Of a DNA stretch of 44,600 nucleotides, positions 28,657-36,485 are shown one piece after another; position 1 is the first letter of the stretch, and every line of letters starts with the position of its first letter. This DNA comes from Clostridium ragsdalei P11. GTDB lineage: Bacteria; Bacillota; Clostridia; Clostridiales; Clostridiaceae. The notes under the pieces are model-generated. The model did not search any database, was not told where the DNA came from, and was given only the letters and a program-made list of their open reading frames with translations. Where the stretch lies: positions 1 to 44,600 of the forward strand of contig NZ_LROS01000026.1 in NCBI RefSeq assembly GCF_001675165.1. The letters are read 5' to 3'. The translations under genes were made by a program, and so were the position numbers.

Positions 28657-28738
28657 TTGGTAACCTGGCAGCCATAGGAAATAATCTCCTTTAGGTCCAT
28701 AGCTTTGCGACTTTATCTTTCGATAAATGTGCTATTAT
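28657..28738 (-). promoter_or_regulatory. c-di-GMP-I (GEMM) riboswitch
   Basis: On the minus strand: AGCACATTTATC, a GAAA tetraloop, GATAAAGTCGCAAAGC, GGACCTAAAGG (tetraloop receptor), then CTATGGCTGCCAGGTTACC. These are the conserved GEMM-I blocks. The nearest downstream gene on this strand is the chemoreceptor at 28187. Control of a motility-related gene by c-di-GMP is biologically sensible, though the leader is long. Confidence 0.92.
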
Positions 28739-28876
28739 CAATGTAGTAATATAAAATATATTACACTAAAATTTTACAAAGTTCAATGGTAATCGCATAT
28801 TATTGTAATTTATACATAAAATATTTGCATATAATGCTAGACTTAACTCCATCTTACATTTTTCACTAAGGTGATA

Positions 28877-29005
28877 TCAATCTAACAAAATTCTATAGTA
28901 TTTAAGCCAACTAATTTCAAGCTTCTGTTTTGAATAAACATTTTTATTTTTAAATAGGATATTTATTTGAACTTGTGAAAAATTACGATTTCTTGCTTTG
29001 CCCAT
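28877..29005 (-). pseudogene. Remnant of an insertion-sequence transposase (OrfA-like start)
   Basis: The frame MGKARNRNFSQVQINILFK runs for 42 codons and stops. The MGK/R-R-N-F-(T/S)-Q-x-Q-I-x-x-L pattern is common at the N-terminus of clostridial IS3-type transposase subunits. The rest of the element is absent. I judge it from pattern memory only. Confidence 0.4.
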
Positions 29006-29044
29006 TTATGCACTTCCTATTATCTAAATTATATCTAATCATAA

Positions 29045-29106
29045 ATATAAAAAGTACCCTATAAGATATATCACAGCCTCTTTTCTGTGTCTATCTTACA
29101 GGGTAC
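29045..29106 (-). terminator. Terminator of the kdgT-uxaA unit
   Basis: A 15-base imperfect stem (GTACCCT...AAGATA, 29054-29068 with 29092-29106) is followed by a T-rich tract on the minus strand. Confidence 0.88.
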
Positions 29107-29120
29107 AGTTTACCTTTTAA

Positions 29121-30608
29121 TTAAAGTGTTACACCATTTTTAAATATAGATATTTCTCTAATATTGTTTTTCTCATTGTTTACCAACTGTCCATTAGCTA
29201 TGTCAATTATATATTTTATAAACTTCTCCAATAGATCATTCATTGTACTATCATTTACTAATCCTCCTGCATTAAAATCAATCCAATTAGGCTTTAATTT
29301 ATATAATTCTGTATTTGTAGATATTTTTATTGTCGGTACAAAGTTTCCAAAAGGCGTTCCTCTTCCTGTAGTAAATAGAACTAATTGACATCCTGATGCA
29401 CCTAAAGCGGTAGATGATACTAAATCATTTCCAGGAGCACTCAAAAGATTTAAACCGTTATTTTTTAAAATTTCTCCATACTTTATAACATCAATAACTG
29501 TTTCAATACCAGCTTTTTGTACACATCCTAATGATTTCTCTTCAAGTGTAGTAATACCACCAGCTTTATTTCCTGGAGAAGGATTATCGTATATAGGCTG
29601 ATTATAACTTATAAAATACTTTTTAAAATCATTTATTAAACTTACTGATTTATCAAAAATTTCTTCATTCCTTGCCCTATTCATAAGTAGATGCTCTGCT
29701 CCAAACATCTCAGGAACTTCTGTTAGTACAGTGGTTCCTCCTTGTGCTATAAGAAAATCAGAAAATCTCCCAACAAGTGGATTTGCTGTGATTCCTGATA
29801 AGCCATCAGATCCACCACATTTAAGTCCTATTTTAAGTTCAGATAAACTAATAGGTTCCCTTTTATCTTTCTTCATATTTTCATGAAGTTCAAACAATAA
29901 TTTTGCTCCCTCTTCAACTTCATCCTGTACTTTCTGTGCAACTAAAAATCTTACCCTTTTTTCGTTAAACTTTCCTAAAGACTTTTTAAAATCCTCAAGA
30001 ACATTATTTTCACATCCAAGTCCGAGCACAAGTACTCCTCCTGCATTAGGATGTCTTACTATATCTCCTAATATTGTCTTGGTATTTGTATGATCATCCC
30101 CTAATTGTGAACAACCATAATTATGTTTAAATATATTCACTGAATCTGCACATATTGTTCCAGATTTCTGCTTAAATCTTTCTATTATTTTATCTCCTAT
30201 ACCATTTACACATCCAACTGTAGGAATTATCCAAAGTTCATTACGTATTCCTGATTTCCCATCTTCTCTTCTATATCCATTAAACGTAAGATTTCTATTG
30301 CTAAATAGATTTCTATTTAGGTTCTGATTAAAAGTATACTCTTTTAATCCTGATAAATTGGTTTTAGTATTATGAGTATGAACCCAGTCTCCTGGTTCAA
30401 TATTTTTTAATGCTCTACCAATAGTAAATCCATATTTAATAACATTGTTATTTTCTTGTATTTTATGTATTGCTATTTTATGACCCTTTTTAATATCTTT
30501 GTTTATTGTTATTTCCTTATCATCAACTAAAATAATTTCACCTTTTGCAATATCTGATAAAGCTACAACTACATTATCATTTTCACTTATTTTTAAAAAT
30601 CTTTTCAT
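29121..30608 (-). CDS. uxaA: Altronate dehydratase (UxaA family)
   Basis: The product is 495 residues from the ATG at 30608; the GTG at 30617 overlaps the binding site. The N-terminal SAF domain (residues 1-90) ends at EPGDWVHTHN. The catalytic part has GYRREDGKSGIRNELWIIPTVGC, HNYGCSQLGDD, LVLGLGCENN and KCGGSDGLSGITANP, with conserved Cys and His residues for metal binding. It converts D-altronate to KDG, which feeds KdgK and KdgA. It is the last gene of the cluster, 39 bases after kdgT. UxaB and UxaC are not in the window, so the supply of altronate comes from elsewhere or the true substrate is a related sugar acid. Confidence 0.93.
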   Translation of the reverse strand: MKRFLKISENDNVVVALSDIAKGEIILVDDKEITINKDIKKGHKIAIHKIQENNNVIKYGFTIGRALKNIEPGDWVHTHNTKTNLSGLKEYTFNQNLNRNLFSNRNLTFNGYRREDGKSGIRNELWIIPTVGCVNGIGDKIIERFKQKSGTICADSVNIFKHNYGCSQLGDDHTNTKTILGDIVRHPNAGGVLVLGLGCENNVLEDFKKSLGKFNEKRVRFLVAQKVQDEVEEGAKLLFELHENMKKDKREPISLSELKIGLKCGGSDGLSGITANPLVGRFSDFLIAQGGTTVLTEVPEMFGAEHLLMNRARNEEIFDKSVSLINDFKKYFISYNQPIYDNPSPGNKAGGITTLEEKSLGCVQKAGIETVIDVIKYGEILKNNGLNLLSAPGNDLVSSTALGASGCQLVLFTTGRGTPFGNFVPTIKISTNTELYKLKPNWIDFNAGGLVNDSTMNDLLEKFIKYIIDIANGQLVNNEKNNIREISIFKNGVTL

Positions 30609-30646
30609 ATAGTTCACTCTCTTTCTATAAATAAATTATTCCATAT

Positions 30647-31630
30647 TTATGATTCTTGCAAAGAAGCATTTTTTGCTTTTTGTTCATCAAATTTAGGACA
30701 ACCATATCTCTTTGCCATCCATGCTACTAGGGGCGGTACTATTATAACTGTTAAAACAACTGCTGCTGCAATTTGTGTTGTAGCTGATGCAACAAAAGGT
30801 TTATACTTTGGGTCTATAATCGCAATTGCTGCCGGGCTAGCTATTGTATTTCCAGCTGCACTTGCTATTGCTGCTCCTGCATAACCAGGTCTTTTATTAA
30901 TATATCTATCAGCAAGTATTGACAATCCACCACCAACAAAGAATACTAATAATCCCACCAATATTCCGCTAAGTCCTGCTTTTATTATGAGGCTGAAATT
31001 TATGCCTGCACCTATTGTAAATCCTACAAATGGTATTACAATACTAGCTCCAGGTGAAAAGAAATCTCTTAAATCCTTATCTGCATTGCCTAAAATGCAT
31101 CCTACTAATAATGGTACTATAGCTGCAAGTAATGACAATAAAGGAATACTGGCAAGTCCTGATGCTCCTAAAGTTATAAGTGCTAAAAATGGTCCATCAT
31201 GAATATTTAAAATACCTTGTGCTGCTGTATCCTTACTATCACCATACGTTCCCATTAAAGAAAGATACAAACTTCCGTTAGATCCGGTAACTGAACATAT
31301 AATTGCTAGTACAGATATTCCCAAGAAACCTGATAGTCCAAATATTTTATTTGTAATTATTGCTAAAATAAGACCGGCTAGATACTTTGCTACAAGTAAC
31401 ACACTACCTCTTCTTAATGCTTCAGGTGCTTCTTTAAATTTAAGATTTGTACCTACAAAAAACGTCTGTAATCCTACAAAGCTTGCTACACCTGCACTTG
31501 AAAAAACTGCTGTAGTAAATGATCCTATTTTTAGCGCATGAGGTGCAACTGTATTTATTATTGCACCAATAAGTAAAGGAACAACCATCATTCCTCCTGG
31601 AACTTTTTGAACCGTTTTCATGATTTTCAT
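30647..31630 (-). CDS. kdgT: 2-keto-3-deoxygluconate permease
   Basis: The 327 residues fit the KdgT family (Pfam03812). About ten hydrophobic segments are visible. Family stretches include KVPGGMMVVPLLIGAIINT at the start and SAAGNTIASPAAIAIIDPKY near residue 255. It imports KDG by proton symport. The ATG has a GGAGGG site. It is separated from kdgK by 159 bases that contain two operator-like sites, so kdgT-uxaA probably has its own regulated promoter. Confidence 0.93.
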   Translation of the reverse strand: MKIMKTVQKVPGGMMVVPLLIGAIINTVAPHALKIGSFTTAVFSSAGVASFVGLQTFFVGTNLKFKEAPEALRRGSVLLVAKYLAGLILAIITNKIFGLSGFLGISVLAIICSVTGSNGSLYLSLMGTYGDSKDTAAQGILNIHDGPFLALITLGASGLASIPLLSLLAAIVPLLVGCILGNADKDLRDFFSPGASIVIPFVGFTIGAGINFSLIIKAGLSGILVGLLVFFVGGGLSILADRYINKRPGYAGAAIASAAGNTIASPAAIAIIDPKYKPFVASATTQIAAAVVLTVIIVPPLVAWMAKRYGCPKFDEQKAKNASLQES

Positions 31631-31703
31631 GAAATAACCCTCCTCTTTAATTTATATTCTAAAATTGCACTTCTTCTTTCTATATATTTTTGCATTTATT
31701 AAA

Positions 31704-31733
31704 TTTCGTATTGTGAAATAATGTTTCATAATA
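31704..31733. promoter_or_regulatory. Operator-like site in front of kdgT (a)
   Basis: The complement reads TTATGAAACATTATTTCAC then AATACGAAA. It shares GAAACATTATTTCA with the neighbouring site and resembles the site upstream of kdgA. Candidate target of the IclR-type regulator at 33924. Confidence 0.5.
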
Positions 31734-31750
31734 ATTTGCACAGTTTTATT

Positions 31751-31776
31751 ATACAAAACATTATTTCATTATTCAA
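31751..31776. promoter_or_regulatory. Operator-like site in front of kdgT (b)
   Basis: This 26-bp site (ATACAAAACATT then ATTTCATTATTCAA) matches 33530-33555 at 21 positions by eye. Confidence 0.6.
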
Positions 31777-31789
31777 GTATAGATTTATT

Positions 31790-32812
31790 TTATCTTTGCA
31801 AAGAACCATAGATATTTCCAGATAGCAAATTCTTTACTTCTTCTTCTGAAACTAAATTAAAATCCCCTTCTATACTATGCTTTAAAACTGAAGCAGCAAC
31901 TGCAAACTCTAAAGCGTCTTTATAATTAGAACCACTTACTAATTTATAAATAAGCCCCGCTGCAAAAGCATCACCTGCTCCTACTCTATCCAATATATTA
32001 AAATTATACTTTTTTGAATGATATAGTTCATTTCCATCATAAGCAACAGCAGATAATCCATTATTATCAGCCAAATAGCTTTCTCTTAGTGTTGTAACTA
32101 CATACTTTAAGTTGTAACTTTTACACATATTTTTAAAAATTTTAATATATTTAGATTCATCAAAATCTTTTTGTGCAAAATTGGCTGTATTATACCTAAA
32201 ATCTTTATTCTTATTACTATCTAACCATCCTATACATAAATCTGCATCTTTTAAAATTTCTGACATTGTATTCTCAAATTTGTCAAATGGCCACAATTGT
32301 TTTCTATAATTTAAATCTACACTCACTGGGATATTATATTTTTTAGCAGACTTTAAAGCTTTTTTACATATTTCAATACAATTTTCACCAAGTGCTAGTG
32401 TTATACCTGAAACATGAAACCAATCTGCATCTTTAAGTATCTCATCAAATTCAAATTCATCTACAGATGCCTTTGTAATAGCTGAATTATCCCTATCATA
32501 AACTACTTTCGAAGATCTAACAGAAGTTCCTTTTTCATAAAAATATATCCCCATTCGACCCTTACCCAATTTTATGTAATCTGTATTTACTCCATATTCC
32601 TTTAAAAAAGCCTCTGCTGATCTTCCTATAGGATTATTCGGTAATTTACTTACAAAATATGAATTCACTCCAAAATTTGCTAATGAAACTGATACATTTG
32701 CTTCTGAGCCTCCGTAAATAGCATCAAAAGTATTTGCTTGACAAAATCTTTTGCATCCTTGAGTAGATAACCTCAATAATAATTCTCCTAAAGTAACAAC
32801 TTTTTTACTCAC
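31790..32812 (-). CDS. kdgK: 2-keto-3-deoxygluconate kinase
   Basis: The 340-residue PfkB-family sugar kinase makes 2-keto-3-deoxy-6-phosphogluconate. Family motifs are GELLLRLS at the N-terminus, FDAIYGGSEANVSVSLANFG, and the ATP/catalytic motif DRVGAGDAFAAGLIY with its base Asp near residue 275. It lies 18 bases after kdgA in the same transcript. The placement with kdgA, kdgT and uxaA supports KDG over fructose or ribose as substrate. Confidence 0.94.
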   Translation of the reverse strand: MSKKVVTLGELLLRLSTQGCKRFCQANTFDAIYGGSEANVSVSLANFGVNSYFVSKLPNNPIGRSAEAFLKEYGVNTDYIKLGKGRMGIYFYEKGTSVRSSKVVYDRDNSAITKASVDEFEFDEILKDADWFHVSGITLALGENCIEICKKALKSAKKYNIPVSVDLNYRKQLWPFDKFENTMSEILKDADLCIGWLDSNKNKDFRYNTANFAQKDFDESKYIKIFKNMCKSYNLKYVVTTLRESYLADNNGLSAVAYDGNELYHSKKYNFNILDRVGAGDAFAAGLIYKLVSGSNYKDALEFAVAASVLKHSIEGDFNLVSEEEVKNLLSGNIYGSLQR

Positions 32813-32830
32813 TAAATTTCACCCCCAAAA

Positions 32831-33481
32831 TTATATTTCATTTTTTGCTTCCCTTATCTTTTTTACAAATTCCCTAGCTATTACAGTTATTTTTTCATAG
32901 TTACCATCTTTAGCTGCACCTGTTAATTTTCCACCTACACCAACAGCAACACATCCATTTTTAATCCATTCTTTAACATTATCTAGACTAATGCCCCCAG
33001 TAGGCATTAGTGGTACATATGGAAATGGTCCTTTTATTTCCTTTATGATTGATGGCCCAAAAGCACTTCCCGGAAACAATTTTATTATATCTACCCCAGC
33101 TTCCAATGCCTTAACAATTTCTGTCATAGTCATACAACCTGCTATATAAGGGATTTGATATCTATTACATAGTTTTGAAGTGTCAATATCAAATGACGGA
33201 CTTACAATAAATTGAGCTCCAGCCAAAATTGCTATTCTAGCAGTTTCACTATCTAGTACAGTGCCAGCTCCTACCATCAATTCATTAACATTAAATTTTT
33301 TTCTTAATAACGTAATGACCTTATCTGCGTTTGGTACAGTAAATGTAATTTCTACAGCATTCACTCCTCCATTAATACAAGCTTGTGAAATTTTTTGTGC
33401 TTCATCTTCATCTTTAGCTCTAACAACAGCTACAATACCAACATCTATAATTTCTTTTAATATTTCAAATTTAGAAATCAT
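32831..33481 (-). CDS. kdgA: KDPG/KHG aldolase
   Basis: The 216 residues match Eda-type class I aldolases. The catalytic glutamate is in the VNAVEITFTVPNA segment. The Schiff-base lysine is in GVDIIKLFPGSAFGP, and phosphate-binding residues are in PTGGISLDNV. It splits 2-keto-3-deoxy-6-phosphogluconate into pyruvate and glyceraldehyde-3-phosphate. First gene of the minus-strand kdgA-kdgK unit, with an operator-like site about 50 bases upstream. Confidence 0.95.
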   Translation of the reverse strand: MISKFEILKEIIDVGIVAVVRAKDEDEAQKISQACINGGVNAVEITFTVPNADKVITLLRKKFNVNELMVGAGTVLDSETARIAILAGAQFIVSPSFDIDTSKLCNRYQIPYIAGCMTMTEIVKALEAGVDIIKLFPGSAFGPSIIKEIKGPFPYVPLMPTGGISLDNVKEWIKNGCVAVGVGGKLTGAAKDGNYEKITVIAREFVKKIREAKNEI

Positions 33482-33901
33482 TTTCTTCCCCTCTTTCTAT
33501 ATACTTATTAATATATTATATATTTCATTATACGAAATGTGATTTCATAATTCAAAACTTATATTTCTCTATTTTTTTAAATAAGCTTGTATTAAATAGA
33601 TTATTCTTTAAAATTCTTAAAAAAAGTAACGATTAAATAATCTCAAGTAATTTGTCATTAATTTAGCTTCAGAAAAAATAAGCAAAAATAATGGAGATGC
33701 ATCCGCATCTCCCAAAAATATATATAATTATATTGATAAGTGTTAAAAAAGTAGAAATATTTAGTGCTATCATCCCCCATAGCTTTCACCCATTAGTACG
33801 CACCTTGGGCTGGGCACACATAAAAATATAGTTGAAAATTTAAATTTCCAACTATACAAAACTAAATCAAATTTATTTTATAAAATTTATCTATATCCTC
33901 A
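33482..33901. other. Gap between kdgA and the IclR-type regulator
   Basis: It holds the kdgA promoter with an operator-like site (33530-33555) and two small hairpins: GGAGATGC/GCATCTCC (33693-33712) and TATAGTTG/CAACTATA (33827-33856). The segment 33760-33822, including GGTGCGTACTAATGGG on the complement, is richer in GC than its surroundings and looks like a remnant of something, but I cannot name it. Confidence 0.5.
33530..33555. promoter_or_regulatory. Operator-like site in front of kdgA
   Basis: The 26-bp site reads ATACGAAATGTG then ATTTCATAATTCAA. It matches the site at 31751-31776 at 21 of 26 positions and lies at a promoter-like distance from kdgA. Confidence 0.6.
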
Positions 33902-33949
33902 AATAAAAAGAGCTTAGATACTATTAATCTCTGTAACCAAGCTCTTTTG
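33902..33949 (-). terminator. Terminator of the IclR-type gene
   Basis: AAAGAGCTTGG pairs with CTAAGCTCTTT, followed by TTATTT on the minus strand. The stem overlaps the last codons of the gene. Confidence 0.8.
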
Positions 33950-34685
33950 ATATTGTATTTGCACATTCTAAAATCCAATTAGAAAAATCATTTACTTTAT
34001 TAGTTGTAAAAGTAAGTATGGAACCTGATATACTTATTGCACCACACAACTCACCTTTATAATCTTTTATAACAGTCCCAATACACCTTATTCCAATCTC
34101 ATTTTCTTGTTCATCAATGGCATATCCTTTTCTTCTAATTTCTTTTAAATTTTTTTTCATATCACCTATGTCTGTTATTGTTTTGTCTGTCAATTTTTTA
34201 ATATTACTTTGTTGCCAAATCATATCAACTTCTTTTTCTGTCATTTGAGACATCATGGCTTTCCCTACTGAAGTACAATACATAGGTATCCTCTTTCCTA
34301 TACTCGAATACATTCTTATAGTCTTTTGAGGTTCTGCTTTAAAAACATATACCATTTCTATTCCATCTCTTACTACTAAATGCACAACTTCATTAGTCTT
34401 TTCCATTAGATTTCGTAAATATGGCAAAGCTACTGTTGTTAAACTCATATTTTCTACTTTCTTATTACCTAATTCAAAAAGTTTCAACGTCAAACTATAT
34501 TTACTATTATTTTGATTCTGCTTTACATATCCTTTATATATTAAAGTAGCTAATAGTCTGTACACTGTACTTTTGTGTAAGTTTACTTTTTCACTAATTT
34601 CGGTAATTCCTAATCCATTTTCATAGTCAGAAAGAACTTCTATAATAGAAAGAGATCTGTCCACAGATTGAACTATTTCCTGCAT
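33924..34685 (-). CDS. kdgR: IclR-family regulator, probably KdgR
   Basis: The protein is 253 residues from the ATG at 34685. A second ATG lies 9 bases upstream, but the AAAAGGA site touches it. The winged helix is clear (VQSVDRSLSIIEVLSDYENG, then GITEISEKVNLHKSTVYRLLATLIYKGYV). The effector domain has MYCTSVGKAMMSQM, GYAIDEQENEIGIRCIG and GAISISG. KdgR-type IclR proteins repress KDG catabolic genes and release DNA when KDG binds. The adjacent kdg genes and matched operator-like sites support that role. It has its own terminator. Confidence 0.9.
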   Translation of the reverse strand: MQEIVQSVDRSLSIIEVLSDYENGLGITEISEKVNLHKSTVYRLLATLIYKGYVKQNQNNSKYSLTLKLFELGNKKVENMSLTTVALPYLRNLMEKTNEVVHLVVRDGIEMVYVFKAEPQKTIRMYSSIGKRIPMYCTSVGKAMMSQMTEKEVDMIWQQSNIKKLTDKTITDIGDMKKNLKEIRRKGYAIDEQENEIGIRCIGTVIKDYKGELCGAISISGSILTFTTNKVNDFSNWILECANTISKELGYRD

Positions 34686-34990
34686 TAAAACCATCCTTTT
34701 TTAGAAATCTATTTGCAATGAATCAGCGGTTAATTATACTATTAAATTATAGTCATCCCTTGTAATTTTGTCAACTTACCTTGCTAATAGTCTACTGGGC
34801 TAATGGACTGTAATTAGAGTTTCCCCGGAGATACTTTATTCATAATTAATTATTGACAAATTTAATTTGAGGATACATTATAAATATATATTTTAAAAAT
34901 AAAGCAATTTGGTAATATGTCTATGAAAATAAATAAGTATATAACCATTATTTAACTGGCTATAAACTTATTTCACGAGGAGATTACAGT
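34686..34990. other. Gap between the IclR-type regulator and the small membrane protein
   Basis: It holds the divergent promoters. A TTGACA at 34853-34858 and AT-rich -10-like bases at about 34876-34884 lie upstream of the small membrane protein. Nothing else recognisable. Confidence 0.45.
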
Positions 34991-35110
34991 ATGAATGAAA
35001 AAACAAATAAAATAAAAGTAATATTAAAAAGTCGTTTGTTTTGGTTATTAATCATTATTGTAATATTTATTATTACAATAATTAAAAATTGGAGTCAATT
35101 ACATATTTAA
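34991..35110 (+). CDS. 39-aa small membrane protein
   Basis: The frame MNEKTNKIKVILKSRLFWLL continues into an isoleucine-rich membrane helix of about 16-18 residues and ends KNWSQLHI. The N-terminal half is basic, so it should sit inside the cell. A strong GAGGAGATT site precedes the ATG, a promoter-like TTGACA lies further up, and a terminator follows directly at 35113-35146. Together these make a complete small gene. I recognise no family. It could be a regulatory membrane peptide or a type I toxin, but that is speculation. Confidence 0.65.
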   Translation: MNEKTNKIKVILKSRLFWLLIIIVIFIITIIKNWSQLHI

Positions 35111-35112
35111 AA

Positions 35113-35146
35113 GTAAAAGGAAATAAATATAATTTTATTTCCTTTT
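35113..35146 (+). terminator. Terminator after the 39-aa protein gene
   Basis: AAAAGGAAATAAA pairs with TTTATTTCCTTTT with a short AT loop, followed by ATAT. Confidence 0.85.
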
Positions 35147-35224
35147 ATATCTACGACCACCATAAGGATCTACTTCTTTAAGTATCTTATCAAAATTACT
35201 GAAATAGTACGAACATTTTGATTT
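35135..35224 (-). pseudogene. Possible coding remnant ending DPYGGRRYKRK
   Basis: A minus-strand frame reads FSNFDKILKEVDPYGGRRYKRK and stops at 35135. Its codon pattern looks protein-like, but the frame is closed upstream by a stop at about 35230. I do not recognise the family. Confidence 0.3.
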
Positions 35225-35277
35225 AATATATTATTTTTGATCAACAGATAACATGTCCTGACATAATTAGATTTTTA

Positions 35278-35306
35278 TTGACATTGAAAAACATAACATA
35301 TATAAT
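35278..35306 (+). promoter_or_regulatory. Promoter of the SAM-I-controlled Fe-S protein unit
   Basis: TTGACA (35278-35283) and TATAAT (35301-35306) are spaced by exactly 17 bases: a near-consensus housekeeping promoter. Confidence 0.85.
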
Positions 35307-35351
35307 ACATATTAGTTAATAAGAATTTTACAAAAAATTAAAATTAAATAA

Positions 35352-35475
35352 ATCCTTATCAAGAGAAACTTAGGGACTGGCCCTATGAAGTTTCAGCAAC
35401 CTCATGTTTTGCCCATGCTTAAACATGTAAAGGTGCTAATTCCAGCAGATCATAATAATTCTGAAAGATGAGGGA
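35352..35475 (+). promoter_or_regulatory. SAM-I riboswitch (S-box) 4
   Basis: Blocks: CTTATCAAGAGAAAC, TAGGGACTGGCCCTATGAAG, TTTCAGCAACC, GGTGCTAATTCCAGCAG and the closing GAAAGATGAG. The P3 arm (CATGTTT...AAACATG) is longer than in the other three. Confidence 0.96.
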
Positions 35476-35520
35476 GAGATGTTTTTTTTAATAAACTCTC
35501 GTAATAACCTATGCTATTTA

Positions 35521-35548
35521 TCCTCTTCTTTTTGGGAAGAGGATTTTT
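35521..35548 (+). terminator. Terminator of SAM-I riboswitch 4
   Basis: TCCTCTTC pairs with GAAGAGGA, followed by TTTTTTATTTTT. Confidence 0.9.
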
Positions 35549-35645
35549 TATTTTTCAGTAAAAAATTTGTGAATTTAAAATATATTACTTAAAGAGAGGA
35601 AGTGAATAATGTATTTTTATATATTAAAATACATTAGTACAAATT

Positions 35646-36446
35646 ATGGACAAACTTACATCAAAAGAAATTATAAAACTTGGACTAAAAACTGGAGCTT
35701 CTCTAGCAGGCATTGCAAATGTTGAGGACCTAAAAAAAGCCCCTGCCTTCACTGTAGTACCTAAGATGCCTAAATACAACGGTGTTGGAACTTATATGCG
35801 TGGAGAAAAAGATAAATTTCTAACAGAAGTTCTATGGCCCCAGGGAATAAAAAGTGTACTTATTTTAGCTTATCATCATCCTGTAGACAATCCTGCTGTG
35901 GATTATTGGATTGAAGATCACAATACTATAGGCAACAAAAAATTAATTAGTATTACCAAAAGTGTTAAAAGCATATTGGAAAATGAAGGTATAGAAACCT
36001 ATTCTTTTAATTATCATGTGGAAAAGGGTGGAATATTCCTAAAAGATTCAGCAGTAGTGGCTGGATTAGGATGTATAGGAAGAAATAACTTATTGGTGAC
36101 ACCTGAGTATGGTCCACACATAAGATTACGAGCACTTGGTTTAAATTTAGATTTACAATCAACCGGACCTTCTGGATACGATCCATGTAAAAGCTGCGAA
36201 ATTAAGTGCTGGCAAAAATGTCAAAAAGGTGCATTTGCTAAGGAAATATATTTTTCTTCAGAATTAGGTAGAAGTGAACTGCCTGGAAGAGTAGGAAATT
36301 TTGATAGGACCTTGTGTAATATACAAATGGAAGAAGATGTAGCTAGTATTAAGCCTATGAATATACCTGAAGTTTCCACAGAAGAACCCGTTAATATTAT
36401 AAAATATTGTAGAATATGTGAATATGCGTGTCCCATAGGTAAATAA
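35646..36446 (+). CDS. QueG-like 4Fe-4S protein under SAM-I control
   Basis: The 266 residues resemble the epoxyqueuosine-reductase (QueG) group and related Fe-S proteins. LGCIGRNNLLVTPEYGPHIRL near residue 141 is the family core. Two cysteine sets follow: C181, C184, C188, C192 (CKSCEIKCWQKC) and C255, C258, C262 (CRICEYACPIG). It ends soon after the second set, so it lacks the C-terminal repeats of true QueG. Start choice is awkward: the ATG at 35646 has no ribosome binding site, while a GAGGAAG site at about 35597 serves an out-of-frame ATG at 35609. A permease follows, and both respond to SAM. Biochemical role unknown. Confidence 0.75.
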   Translation: MDKLTSKEIIKLGLKTGASLAGIANVEDLKKAPAFTVVPKMPKYNGVGTYMRGEKDKFLTEVLWPQGIKSVLILAYHHPVDNPAVDYWIEDHNTIGNKKLISITKSVKSILENEGIETYSFNYHVEKGGIFLKDSAVVAGLGCIGRNNLLVTPEYGPHIRLRALGLNLDLQSTGPSGYDPCKSCEIKCWQKCQKGAFAKEIYFSSELGRSELPGRVGNFDRTLCNIQMEEDVASIKPMNIPEVSTEEPVNIIKYCRICEYACPIGK

Positions 36447-36485
36447 CTATATATTTTATTGCTAAACAAAAGGAGGAAGTTTAAA

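Noticed and set aside
33760-33822. GC-richer stretch between kdgA and kdgR as a small RNA or IS end
   Set aside because: No consistent fold, terminator or recognisable end; kept only as a note in the gap entry.
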